From contig NZ_QEQL01000006.1 of assembly GCF_003097135.1 (NCBI RefSeq), positions 186,001-250,000 on the forward strand: a stretch of DNA of 64,000 nt. Direction: 5' to 3'. The notes beneath the pieces are model-generated. The model did not search any database, had not been told where the DNA came from, and worked only from the letters and a program-made list of their open reading frames with translations. A program made the translations under genes and the position numbers. Within the stretch, counting starts at the first letter, position 1. The number at the start of each line of letters is the position of its first letter. Shown piece after piece: positions 51,777 through 60,592 of this stretch. This DNA comes from Pseudomonas sp. URIL14HWK12:I12. GTDB taxonomy: Bacteria; Pseudomonadota; Gammaproteobacteria; Pseudomonadales; Pseudomonadaceae.

Positions 51777-52993
51777 GCCTGCGTACCCTGGTTGTTTCGA
51801 TGCCAAGCGACGCTCGGCGCGTCGTGCTGGTCCAGTTCCTCACTGCACTGGGTTACTTTTCGGTAATCCCTTTTTTCGTGGTGTACATGGTCAAGGGGCT
51901 TGGCCAGTCTCCGGCCTTTGCCGCAGGACAGCTGACGCTATTTCTCTCGGGGCAATACGCGGCCTCCTTTGCAGGGGCGTATGTGAGCCATCGAGCCACG
52001 CCCTTGTTCACGATGAAAATCGGTCTAGTTTTACAGATCGCCACCTATGTGCTGTTCGCCACAGGAGTGTCGTCGCCCCCCGCCCTTTGCGCACTGAGCC
52101 TGGCGCTCGGCGTGAGCAAGGCGTTCTTCACACCTGCGGCAAAGGCCGCGCTCGTCGCTTTGACACCCGCTACCAACCACTACTTGCTGTTTTCTTTTAG
52201 AAGTACGGTCAACAACCTCGGCGTAGCCCTCGGCAGTTCACTGGGGGCCGCGCTCATCGACCAGACGGCATTCGCCTTCTTCCTGTTCGCCGCGTGCATC
52301 CAGGCCGTGGCACTGGGGGTGCTCCACGCCGTGCGCGCCCCATCGGCGACACCCGAACGCCCTGCCCGGCCCAAGCCTGACTTTGGCAGGGCCGTGCGTG
52401 CGGTCATGGCCATGCCTCTGGCCGTTGTGCTGATGGCCGTGACCCTGTGCTATCAGTTCCACTACATCCAGTTGGAATATGCCTTTCCCTTGATCGCCGA
52501 CAGTGCATGGGGTACGGATGCCGTAGCCCACGTGTTCTGGGTGAACGCCGCCGCAGTGATGGCGCTGCAGATCCCCCTCAACACATGGCTGTCGCAGCGG
52601 CTGCCGGTGTATCTGACTTTGGCCTTGGGCTTCACCCTCATGTGCCTAGCCTTCGGGCTGCTGGCCGAGTCATCCGTTGAGCCAGTGTTCCTAGCAGGTG
52701 TGCTGTTGTTCACGCTGGGCGAAATCACCATCGACCCCGCGATCGACGCGTTGCTCAGCAAAGGCCTGCCGGTCGACCTGCTCCCTGTGGGCTTCGGTGT
52801 ACTAGGGCTGATGGGCCTGCTGGGCGCAGTGGCAGGCAATGCGGTAGCCAGCCGCTTCGCAGGGTTGGGCGACTTCACCCTGTTCTGGTACATCAACTGC
52901 GCGCTCGCGGCAGTGGCGGTAGCGCTGGTGACGCTCTACCGTAGGCAAGACAAACCCACATTCAAGGAAGGGCTTCATGGGCACCATCACTGA
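51773..52993 (+). CDS. MFS exporter of the peptide-associated cluster
   Basis: A 406-residue major facilitator protein with about 12 helices. The start is the ATG at 51773, inside the ATP-grasp stop. Helix 1 contains FLTALGYFSVIPFFVVYMV, and the mid-loop is rich in Pro/Ala/Arg. It ends with the His-rich GLHGHHH. An exporter as the penultimate gene of a biosynthetic operon usually pumps out the product, so export or self-protection is the likely role. The substrate is unknown. Confidence 0.8.
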   Translation: MSLRTLVVSMPSDARRVVLVQFLTALGYFSVIPFFVVYMVKGLGQSPAFAAGQLTLFLSGQYAASFAGAYVSHRATPLFTMKIGLVLQIATYVLFATGVSSPPALCALSLALGVSKAFFTPAAKAALVALTPATNHYLLFSFRSTVNNLGVALGSSLGAALIDQTAFAFFLFAACIQAVALGVLHAVRAPSATPERPARPKPDFGRAVRAVMAMPLAVVLMAVTLCYQFHYIQLEYAFPLIADSAWGTDAVAHVFWVNAAAVMALQIPLNTWLSQRLPVYLTLALGFTLMCLAFGLLAESSVEPVFLAGVLLFTLGEITIDPAIDALLSKGLPVDLLPVGFGVLGLMGLLGAVAGNAVASRFAGLGDFTLFWYINCALAAVAVALVTLYRRQDKPTFKEGLHGHHH

Positions 52994-53429
52994 GACCGAC
53001 ACCATAACTCTGACGCTCGACAAGGCCCGCCTGGACATCACTTTTGTGCATGCCTTCCTCACCACCTCGACCTGGGCAGCTGGCATCTCCCGGGACCGGG
53101 TAGAGACCAGTATCGCCAACAGCCTGTGCGTAGGCGCTTACGACGGAGCCCAGCAGGTGGGCTTCGCCCGCCTGGTCACAGACTTTGCGACCTTCGGCTA
53201 CCTGTGCGATGTCTTCGTCGACGAGGCATACCGAGGGCGAGGCCTGGGGCGCCGGCTCTCGGAAACCTTGCTTGAAGTACCTGAAGTGAGGTCGCTGCGG
53301 CGGATCCTGTTAGCCACCACCACAGCGCCCTGGCTGTACGAAAAGATAGGCTTTACACCCGTCAACCGGCCCAATTACCTGTGGCAACTCCATCGCCCGG
53401 ACGTATACACCCAAACACCCACAGCGTGA
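52977..53429 (+). CDS. GNAT-family N-acetyltransferase
   Basis: A 150-residue acetyltransferase. The acetyl-CoA loop is VFVDEAYRGRGLGRRLSETLL (motif A), preceded by the strand VGFARLVTDFATFGYLCDV. The C-terminus has the usual Tyr (WLYEKIGFTP). It overlaps the exporter stop by 17 bases. It could acetylate the free amine of the product for self-protection or as a tailoring step, by analogy with resistance acetyltransferases in dipeptide toxin clusters. This is inferred from position. Confidence 0.83.
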   Translation: MGTITETDTITLTLDKARLDITFVHAFLTTSTWAAGISRDRVETSIANSLCVGAYDGAQQVGFARLVTDFATFGYLCDVFVDEAYRGRGLGRRLSETLLEVPEVRSLRRILLATTTAPWLYEKIGFTPVNRPNYLWQLHRPDVYTQTPTA

Positions 53430-53434
53430 GGCAC

Positions 53435-53923
53435 TCAAGCGGATAACGAGCAAATTGGCAGGTGGTTGCTGGCATGGATTTCCCTCAGGCTGACCGAGGT
53501 CTTGATCTGCTTGATGCACTTGAGCGAGCGCAGCGTTAGCTCGACGAACTGAGAGTAGATCTCCATGGTCGGGCAGACGATCTGAATCATGAAGTCGAAG
53601 TCACCTGTGACGTTGTACAGCGCCATCACCTCAGGCGAAGCGATCAGCCGCTGCTCGAGTTCACGGGTGCACTCAGGGGTATGGGAATCCACAGATAACT
53701 GAATGAACGCGGTGATATCGAAGCCCAGCACATGTTTGTCGAGGATCGCCTGGTAGCGCTTGATATAGCCATCATCCTCCAACCGTTTAAGGCGTCGCCA
53801 GCACGGTGTCTCACTCAACGCAATCTTTTCGCTCAACTTCGAAAGTGTTGTTCGACAATCCGACTGCATGATGGAAAGGATTTGCAGATCTACAGAGTCC
53901 AGCGCGTTCGATTTCCTTTTCAT
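53435..53923 (-). CDS. Lrp/AsnC-family regulator at the end of the cluster
   Basis: A 162-residue regulator. The N-terminal helix-turn-helix has LSKLSEKIALSETPCWRRLKRLEDDGYI, and the C-terminal RAM domain has the VTGDFDFMIQIV and CIKQIKTSVSLREI strands. RAM domains bind amino acids, which would suit a cluster making an amino-acid-derived product. It is convergent with the GNAT gene, with only 5 bases between the stops, and probably regulates the operon from the palindrome at 45735. That link is inference. Confidence 0.85.
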   Translation of the reverse strand: MKRKSNALDSVDLQILSIMQSDCRTTLSKLSEKIALSETPCWRRLKRLEDDGYIKRYQAILDKHVLGFDITAFIQLSVDSHTPECTRELEQRLIASPEVMALYNVTGDFDFMIQIVCPTMEIYSQFVELTLRSLKCIKQIKTSVSLREIHASNHLPICSLSA

Positions 53924-54534
53924 GGTTGTTCCTTGGTTGAATGCTCAAACAGGACATCACGTTATCGGCAGTAGAACGGCAAAAGCCTTATTGTTGTAAG
54001 AAATTGAAGCGCTACGGCATGCGGTGTTCGTGACTCACCCGCGACTACTATTTGTAGAGCCAGGGCTTGCCAGGCTGCGAAGAGCGAATCGATTAAGCAA
54101 CGTCGCCCGCGCGCTGTCAACACACATCACTGGGTCTCGCGCAAGCGGGTCGACGCACGGTACGAGGGTGCCAGCGTACTTGTCCGAAGGGCCACCCTGT
54201 ATAAATACAGCTGTTCGAAACAATGCGCTGTGTCTGCCTTGCTTTTCCCCTGGCTTGCACTTGCCGCGCAGTGGCGGCCTCGCTCAAGTTATCAACACCT
54301 TGTTGGCTGGCTGTTTCACCCTCCTCGAGATACTGCATAGCTGTATCGAGCGAGCCTGATCGCAGTGGTAACCTTGAACATACTTCTGTAGTGGCGCCCT
54401 TACCTAAAACAAGGTTCTAGTTCCTCTAGCGCTCAGTTGATATACAACTTCGCCATCAAGCAAGCCTCTCTCGCTGCCACTGTCGGCCACCTGTTCAATT
54501 GGCGTGCTGCCACACAACAGCTCCCCACACCCGC
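53924..54534. other. intergenic interval after the cluster
   Basis: About 610 bases of lower GC with no convincing gene. It should hold the Lrp/AsnC promoter, and has the small palindrome TTGA-ATGC-TCAA just upstream of that gene. A distant pair of AACCTTG/CAAGGTT arms lies near 54370-54417. I see nothing else. Short frames such as 54024-54359 do not resemble proteins. Confidence 0.5.
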
Positions 54535-57027
54535 TCAAGTTCCCCGAGGCTTGGCCCTCGCCGTCGGCTCCGCCACCAACGGGTCCTCCGGCCAGTAATG
54601 CTTGGGGTATCGCCCCTTCAAATCTTTCTTCACCTCGGCATAGGTGTTGCGCCAGAAGCTCGCCAGGTCTTGCGTCACCTGCACCGGCCTGCGGGCCGGC
54701 GAAAGCAGGTGCAGCTTGACGACTTGCCGGCCACCGGCGATGCGCGGGGTGTCGGCCAGGCCGAACAGCTCTTGCAGGCGCACCGCGAGCACTGGCGGTT
54801 GCTCGCTGTAGTCCAGGCGAATGTGGGAGCCCGAGGGCACGGCCAGAGTCGTTGGGGCAAAAGTGTCCAGCTGCTGCGGCAACGGCCAGGGCAGGCTGTT
54901 GCGCAGGATCGAGGCGAGATCAAGCTGGGCAAAATGGCTGAGCCGGCTGACTTTACCCAGATAGGGCTGCAGCCAGCCCTCAAGTGTGGCCAGCAACGCG
55001 GTGTCGCTGACGTCGGGCCAGGCGCTGCCGGGGCCATCCAGCTGGCGCAGGAGCTGGACACGGGCCTGCCATTGGCGTAGCTCAGGCGTCCAGGGCAGCA
55101 ACTCAAGGCCTTTGCGCCGCACCAGTGCCAACAAGGCGCTCGCGCGCGCTTCGTCGCTCAGGCCAGGCAAGGCCTGGCGGCTGAGCACCAATTCGCCCAC
55201 CCGCACCTGGCGCTCGGCCTTGAGCCCTCCTTCACGCTCGTCCCAGTCGAGCACGTCCACTTCTCGGCGCTGGTCGTTCAATACCGTGTCGAACAGCGCT
55301 TCATCCAACTCGGCGGCCAGCCAGATGCGCTCTTCGCGCTGGCCTTGGCGGCTCCCCAGGTCGGCAATCGCCAGCCAGGGATGTTTCATCAGCGCATCGA
55401 CCTCGCCGAACTGCGCAGCACGGCCATTGGCCAGGCGATAGTCGGCGCCGCCGGGCCGCCGTTGCTGGGCGACGCGGTCCGGATAGGCCAGGGCGAGCAA
55501 GGCGCCTACCCAACGGGGGTGGTCGGGGTCGCTCACCGGTTCGCCAGGCTGGCCGCGTAACCCGGCGCGGTATTGCCGGGCGATCTGCCGCACTCGCTGG
55601 GCGCCGCCGCGGCCCTGGCCAATGGCAGCCAGCCGCTTGTGCAGGTCGGCACCGCTGCCGGGCAGCAGGTCTCGCTCACTGAGCAAGGCCGCCACGTCGC
55701 AGGCAAGGTTCGCCAGGCCCAGCGCCTGGCCACGCAGCAGCAGGTGGGCGATGCGCGGGTGCGCCGGGAGGTCGGCCATGGCCTGGCCATGGGGTGTCAG
55801 GCGGCCCTGGCCATCCACAGCGCCGAGGCGTGCCAGCAGGTCGTGGGCCTGGGCGCAGGCGGCCTGGGGCGGTTGGTCGAGCCAGCGCAGGTCCTGCGGT
55901 GCCACGCCCCACTGGGCCAATTGCAGAGCCAGGCCAGACAAGTCGGCCTGAAGCATCTCGGCAGGGCTGAAGGCCGCCAGCTGTTCGTGCTGGTCTTGCG
56001 ACCACAGCCGATAACACACCCCCGGTTCCAGGCGCCCGGCGCGGCCTGCACGCTGGGTGGCGCTGGCGCGGGAAATGCGTTGGGTGTCCAGGCGGGTCAT
56101 GCCACTGCGCGGATCGAACCGGGGCACGCGCTCCAGGCCCGCGTCGATCACCACGCGCACCCCCTCGATGGTCAAGCTGGTCTCGGCGATGTTGGTGGCC
56201 AGCACGACCTTGCGCTGCCCTGCCGGCGGCGGGTCGATGGCGGCGCGCTGCGCATCCAGGCTCAATTCGCCGTGCAGGGGGCACAGCCGCACGTCAGCGC
56301 GCTCGCCCAGCGCTTCGGCCAACTGCTCGTGGGTGCGGCGGATCTCGCCCAGCCCAGGCAGGAAAACCAGCAGGCTGCCGGCCTGCTCGTCCAGCGCCTG
56401 CAGGCAGGCTTGCACCACCCGTGGCTCGATGCGTTCGCCTGGCTGCGCAGGCCGGCTCCAGTGGGTGGTGACCGGGAACATGCGCCCTTCGCTGGTGAGC
56501 ACTGGCGCATCGTCGAGCAGCCGCCCCAGGCGCTCGCCGTCGAGCGTCGCGGACATCACCAGCACCTTGAGCGCCGGCTCCTCGCGCAGCAGTTCGCGCC
56601 CGTTGAGCGCCAACGCCAGGGCCAGGTCACCTTCAAGGTTGCGCAGGTGAAACTCATCGAAAATCACCAGGCCCACGCCCTCCAGCGCGGGGTCGGCCTG
56701 CAGGCGACGAGTGAGGATGCCCTCGGTCACTACTTCAATACGTGTACACGGGCCGACCTTGCTTTCCAGCCGTACCCGGTAGCCCACGGTCTCGCCTACC
56801 GCTTCGCCCAGCTCGGTGGCCAAGCGCTGGGCGGCAGCGCGCGCGGCCAGCCGGCGCGGTTCGAGCATCAGAATGCTTTGCCCGGCCATCCACGGCTCAT
56901 CAAGCAGCGCTAGCGGTACGCGGGTGGTTTTACCGGCGCCGGGCGGCGCTTGCAGCACCACCTCGTGGCGCGCCTGCAGGGCTTGGCGCAAGGCCGGCAG
57001 CACGGCATCGATGGGCAAGGAATTCAT
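54535..57027 (-). CDS. hrpB: ATP-dependent helicase HrpB
   Basis: An 830-residue DEAH-type helicase. Motifs in order: VVLQAPPGAGKTTRVPLALL (Walker A), FDEFHLRNL (the DExH box, here DEFH), VMSATLDGERL, FLPGLGEIRRT, ATNIAETSLTIEGV and QRAGRAGR, followed by the HrpB-specific C-terminal domain ending in a WPEDPLVAEPTAR-type tail. Length is near the family norm. Function in RNA or DNA unwinding is poorly defined. It is divergent from zapE. Confidence 0.94.
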   Translation of the reverse strand: MNSLPIDAVLPALRQALQARHEVVLQAPPGAGKTTRVPLALLDEPWMAGQSILMLEPRRLAARAAAQRLATELGEAVGETVGYRVRLESKVGPCTRIEVVTEGILTRRLQADPALEGVGLVIFDEFHLRNLEGDLALALALNGRELLREEPALKVLVMSATLDGERLGRLLDDAPVLTSEGRMFPVTTHWSRPAQPGERIEPRVVQACLQALDEQAGSLLVFLPGLGEIRRTHEQLAEALGERADVRLCPLHGELSLDAQRAAIDPPPAGQRKVVLATNIAETSLTIEGVRVVIDAGLERVPRFDPRSGMTRLDTQRISRASATQRAGRAGRLEPGVCYRLWSQDQHEQLAAFSPAEMLQADLSGLALQLAQWGVAPQDLRWLDQPPQAACAQAHDLLARLGAVDGQGRLTPHGQAMADLPAHPRIAHLLLRGQALGLANLACDVAALLSERDLLPGSGADLHKRLAAIGQGRGGAQRVRQIARQYRAGLRGQPGEPVSDPDHPRWVGALLALAYPDRVAQQRRPGGADYRLANGRAAQFGEVDALMKHPWLAIADLGSRQGQREERIWLAAELDEALFDTVLNDQRREVDVLDWDEREGGLKAERQVRVGELVLSRQALPGLSDEARASALLALVRRKGLELLPWTPELRQWQARVQLLRQLDGPGSAWPDVSDTALLATLEGWLQPYLGKVSRLSHFAQLDLASILRNSLPWPLPQQLDTFAPTTLAVPSGSHIRLDYSEQPPVLAVRLQELFGLADTPRIAGGRQVVKLHLLSPARRPVQVTQDLASFWRNTYAEVKKDLKGRYPKHYWPEDPLVAEPTARAKPRGT

Positions 57028-57143
57028 GGGGCCTCCAGATCGCAGGCGCGCAGTATACGGCCGCTTGCGGGCCGTTGAGTCATCTGCCCGCCAGCAATGC
57101 GCTAAGATCCCCGCCGTGTTCGCAAAACACCAAGGATCCGTGA

Positions 57144-58232
57144 ATGCCTACCGTAAATGCCGAAGCGGTCATCGCCGACATACAGGCCCAAGCCCAGGGC
57201 CGGGGCTATACGCTCGATGAACAACAACTGGCAGCGGTCACCCGGTTGGGCCAACTGGCAGCTGGCCTGTCTCACCCTTGGCTCGCGCGCCTGAAAAAAC
57301 CCAAAGGCGTTTATATCTGGGGGCCGGTCGGCCGCGGCAAAAGTTTCCTGCTCGACGCTTTTTTCGCCGCGCTGCCCCTGGCGCAGAAGAAACGGGTTCA
57401 CTTTCATGCGTTCTTTCGTGAACTTCACCAACGCCAATTTGAATACGCCCACAGCCCGCATGCCATCGAAGACGCCCTCGACGTGATGTTAAAAGGCTGC
57501 GAATTACTCTGCTTCGATGAGTTCCACCTTCACGACATCGGCGACGCCATGTTGATGTCTCGTTTCTTCAAAGCGTTGTTCAAGCGCGATTGCCTGTTGC
57601 TGACCACTTCCAATTACTCGCCTGAAGGCTTGTTGCCCAACCCGCTTTACCATGAGCGCTTCCTGCCGACCATCGAGCTGATCGAGTCGCGCATGGATGT
57701 GCTGTCCATCGCCGGTGGCATTGACTATCGCAGCCTGGCCACCGCCGAGCCGGACCCTTTTGCCAAAGGCGCCTTCGTCAGCCCCGCCGATGCGCAACAA
57801 CGCAAGGCCCTGGGGTTGCCGGCCGACGCGCCGGCCAGCGCGAACGTGCCGGTAAATCGCCGCAGCATCGCCGTGATCAGCGCAGGCCAAGGCACGTTGC
57901 ACTTGCGCTTTCCCGACCTGTGCGAGGCCCCTACCGCGACCATGGACTACCTGGCACTGGTCGCCGACTACCCGCGCTGGGTGATCGAAGCGGTGCCCCG
58001 CATTTCCACCGCCTCGGCCGCCGCGCAACAACGCTTTCTCAACGTGGTGGACGTGCTCTACGACAATCGCTGCGAAGTGTTCATCCACAGCAGCTGGCCA
58101 TTGGAAGTTGCAATCGACCATTGCGAAATTGCGGATATCGTCAGAACGCGCAGCCGGCTATCACAACTTCGGCAGTTCGCGAATAGCCCCACCCCCTCTG
58201 AAACTGATAGCTATCCCGTGACCGCCCCATAG
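57144..58232 (+). CDS. zapE: cell division ATPase ZapE (AFG1 family)
   Basis: A 362-residue AAA+-like ATPase. Walker A is WGPVGRGKSFLLDAFF, followed by FHAFFRELHQRQ. The Walker B-like stretch is ELLCFDEFHLHDIGDAMLMSR, then LTTSNYSPEGLLPNPLYH and the C-terminal arginine finger region. ZapE associates with the FtsZ ring and helps its constriction under low oxygen or stress. It is divergent from hrpB with 116 bases between. Confidence 0.9.
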   Translation: MPTVNAEAVIADIQAQAQGRGYTLDEQQLAAVTRLGQLAAGLSHPWLARLKKPKGVYIWGPVGRGKSFLLDAFFAALPLAQKKRVHFHAFFRELHQRQFEYAHSPHAIEDALDVMLKGCELLCFDEFHLHDIGDAMLMSRFFKALFKRDCLLLTTSNYSPEGLLPNPLYHERFLPTIELIESRMDVLSIAGGIDYRSLATAEPDPFAKGAFVSPADAQQRKALGLPADAPASANVPVNRRSIAVISAGQGTLHLRFPDLCEAPTATMDYLALVADYPRWVIEAVPRISTASAAAQQRFLNVVDVLYDNRCEVFIHSSWPLEVAIDHCEIADIVRTRSRLSQLRQFANSPTPSETDSYPVTAP

Positions 58233-58255
58233 CCATAAATCGGCGAACCTGACAG

Positions 58256-58271
58256 GCAGTTTCAAAACTGC
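58256..58271. promoter_or_regulatory. inverted repeat before the TSUP gene
   Basis: GCAGTTT-CA-AAACTGC, with 7-bp arms, lies between zapE and the TSUP gene. It could end zapE transcription weakly or serve as an operator. There is no T-run. Confidence 0.35.
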
Positions 58272-58332
58272 TTGCTTGATTATCACGCAACCGGCACGAA
58301 GCCACGAACAACAACAAAGGAATCCCCCCACC

Positions 58333-59085
58333 ATGAGCGATGTTCTCGCCTTCACCTGGCCAGGCTACGCCGTCATATTGTTGACCCTGCTTATTGCGTA
58401 CATCATCTTCGGTATTGCCGGGTTTGGCACTGCCCTGGTCGCCAGCCCGATACTGGCGCTCTATGTGCCCGTGGCGAAGATCGTGCCGCTGCTTGCCTTG
58501 ATGGACCTGTGCGCGGCGCTGGTCAACGTCAGCCGCGATGGCCGCAGGGCCAACTGGCAGGAGCTGCGGCGTCTGGTGCCGATGATGGTGGTCGGCAGCC
58601 TTATTGGCGCGGCGATCCTGCTGACCACCCGCCCTGACTTCCTGCTGCTGGCACTGGGCATTTTTGTGGTCGGCTATTCGCTGTACTCGCTCAGCGGGCT
58701 CAAACCTCATCGCGATTTCGCCCCCGTGCACGCCATTGCCTTTGGGGGTGTTGGCGGTGTGTTCAGCGCCCTGTTCGGCAGCGGCGGCTTCATCTATGCC
58801 ATCTACCTGAGCGGGCGGCTGCAGGACAAGAATGCCCTGCGCATCACACAGACGACACTGATCGGCCTGAGCACCCTGACCCGGGTCGTGCTGTTCGCGC
58901 TGGCAGGCGTGTACCTGGACGCCAGCCTGCTGTGGCTGGCGCTGTTGCTTGCGCCTGGCATGTTGCTGGGTATTACCCTGGGCCGCCGTATCACTCTGAA
59001 CATGTCACGCGACCAATTTCTCACGGTGATCAACCTGGTCGTGCTCGCCTCTGGCGTAATGTTGATCGTCCGTTACTTCACCTAA
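58333..59085 (+). CDS. TSUP (TauE/SafE) family membrane transporter
   Basis: A 250-residue protein with seven or eight helices. Helix 1 has IIFGIAGFGTALVASPIL, and the second half has GGVGGVFSALFGSGGFIYAIYLS, the paired Gly-rich motifs of TSUP proteins. Family members move sulfur-containing or organic anions such as sulfoacetate, though the substrate here is unknown. I start at MSDVLAFTW (58333), because the longer frame adds a polar stretch unlike a membrane protein start. Confidence 0.82.
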   Translation: MSDVLAFTWPGYAVILLTLLIAYIIFGIAGFGTALVASPILALYVPVAKIVPLLALMDLCAALVNVSRDGRRANWQELRRLVPMMVVGSLIGAAILLTTRPDFLLLALGIFVVGYSLYSLSGLKPHRDFAPVHAIAFGGVGGVFSALFGSGGFIYAIYLSGRLQDKNALRITQTTLIGLSTLTRVVLFALAGVYLDASLLWLALLLAPGMLLGITLGRRITLNMSRDQFLTVINLVVLASGVMLIVRYFT

Positions 59086-59115
59086 GCCTCGCCGGCGTGC
59101 TCCTGACCCCTGCCA

Positions 59116-59136
59116 CCTGGCTAGCCAGGCTGGTTT
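59116..59136 (+). terminator. possible terminator after the TSUP gene
   Basis: CCTGG-CTAG-CCAGG is followed by CTGGTTTT, starting 31 bases after the stop. The T-run is short. Confidence 0.5.
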
Positions 59137-59270
59137 TCGGCGACCGGATCGATGGCTGGCCGCCTCTGGAAGCGCAACGGCTGCCACGGTATAACAGCGA
59201 ACCGCGCCCCTGCCGGCGCGGTCTGAACCTCAGCCCGCCCCCTGCGGCGCTTCGCTTTCTGGAGAATTTC

Positions 59271-59690
59271 ATGCGCATTGCCCACCGTATGATCGGCACC
59301 GCCCTGGTCGCCACCCTGCTCACTCAACTCACTGCCTGCGGCACGCTGTTCTGGCCCGACCGCCGCGGCCAGATCGACGGTAAAGTCGACCCGGTGGTGG
59401 CAGTGCTCGATGCCGTCGGCATCCTGTTCTATGTGATCCCAGGCCTGATCGCTTTTGGCGTCGACTTCGCCACCGGCGCGATCTACTTGCCGCACGGCAC
59501 CCAGGCGCAGGTCGACCCTGCCAAGCTGCGCCCTGCAGTCAACCCCGATGGCTCCGTGGACAAAGCGCGCCTGCAAACCATCCTCGAGCAGGAGCTGGGC
59601 CAGCACTTGCCGCTGAACGACCCGCGCCTGATCGAACACAAAGGCAGCCTGCAGCAACTGGCGGCCTTCGGCCTGGTACCAGCAGCCTGA
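59271..59690 (+). CDS. YceK/YidQ-like lipoprotein
   Basis: A 139-residue predicted lipoprotein. The lipobox LTAC (signal MRIAHRMIGTALVATLLTQ) puts Cys at about residue 23. The mature part opens GTLFWPDRRGQIDGKVDPVVAVLDAVGILFYVIPGLIAFGVDFATGAIYLP (only the DPVVAVLD and GVDFATGAIYLP elements are needed to recognise it), much like the YceK/YidQ group. It overlaps the next gene by one base (TGATG), so the lipoprotein and the cation exporter are coupled. Confidence 0.75.
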   Translation: MRIAHRMIGTALVATLLTQLTACGTLFWPDRRGQIDGKVDPVVAVLDAVGILFYVIPGLIAFGVDFATGAIYLPHGTQAQVDPAKLRPAVNPDGSVDKARLQTILEQELGQHLPLNDPRLIEHKGSLQQLAAFGLVPAA

Positions 59691-60592
59691 TGCCGGCCGC
59701 GAACATCGACCGCCACGCGCGCTTGTTGCGCCTGGCCACCCGCGCTTCGCTCAGCGTAGCGAGCATCCTGATCGTGACCAAGGCGGTGGCCTGGTACCTC
59801 AGCGGCTCGGTCAGCCTGCTGGCCGGCCTGACCGACTCGGTGCTCGACGGTGCGGCGTCATTCCTGAACCTGCTGGCGATCCACTACGCGCTGCGCCCGG
59901 CCGATGACGACCATCGCTACGGCCATGGCAAGGCAGAGGCGCTGGCAGGCATGGGCCAGGCACTGTTCATCGCAGTGAGCGCCGTGATCATCGCCATTCA
60001 GGCGGTGCGCCGCCTGCACAGCCCCGAGCCGCTTGGCGAGGCCGGTGTGGGTATTGCGGTGATGGTGCTCTCGCTGGTGCTCACGGTCGGCCTGCTGATC
60101 ATCCAGCACAAAGTGATACGCGAAACCGGCTCCACGGCCGTGCGCGCTGACTCACTGCATTACCGTTCTGACCTGATGCTCAACGGCAGCATTCTGGTGG
60201 CACTGGTGCTGGCCGCCGCAGGCTTCCCCCAGCTCGATGCGCTGTTCGGCCTGGGCATCTCGCTGTATATCCTCTGGAGCGCGGTGCAGATCGCCCGGGA
60301 GAGTATCGAGATCCTGATGGACAAAGAGCTGCCACTGGATGTGAGCGAGCAGATGATGGGCCTGGCCTGCGCCGTGCCTGGGGTGCTCGGGGCACATGAC
60401 CTGCGCACGCGGGTGTCGGGCAACCACTGGTTCGTGCAATTGCATCTGGAATTACCCGGGCAACTGACGCTGTCGGCCGCCCACGCGCTGTGCGAGCAGG
60501 CCGAGGCAGCCATCATGGCGCAGTTCCCGAAGGCCGAGGTGCTGGTGCACGCCGACCCTCATGAGGTGGTGCCAGGTCAGTTGACGCCGTAG
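59690..60592 (+). CDS. fieF: cation diffusion facilitator (FieF/CDF family)
   Basis: A 300-residue CDF exporter. The metal sites are visible as LLAGLTDSVLDGA in helix 2, the loop HRYGHGKAEALAGM, and HYRSDLMLNGSI in helix 5; the cytoplasmic C-terminal domain follows. This Asp/His set fits FieF-type exporters of Fe(II), Zn(II) and similar cations. The start is coupled to the lipoprotein gene. Its end overlaps the convergent DUF6515 gene by 16 bases. Confidence 0.88.
   Translation: MPAANIDRHARLLRLATRASLSVASILIVTKAVAWYLSGSVSLLAGLTDSVLDGAASFLNLLAIHYALRPADDDHRYGHGKAEALAGMGQALFIAVSAVIIAIQAVRRLHSPEPLGEAGVGIAVMVLSLVLTVGLLIIQHKVIRETGSTAVRADSLHYRSDLMLNGSILVALVLAAAGFPQLDALFGLGISLYILWSAVQIARESIEILMDKELPLDVSEQMMGLACAVPGVLGAHDLRTRVSGNHWFVQLHLELPGQLTLSAAHALCEQAEAAIMAQFPKAEVLVHADPHEVVPGQLTP

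Noticed and set aside
54024..54359. 111-codon open frame in the gap after the cluster
   Set aside because: No ribosome-binding site, no family resemblance, and low coding-like codon bias.
55573..56913. 446-codon open frame antisense to hrpB
   Set aside because: Shadow of a helicase gene with complete motifs.
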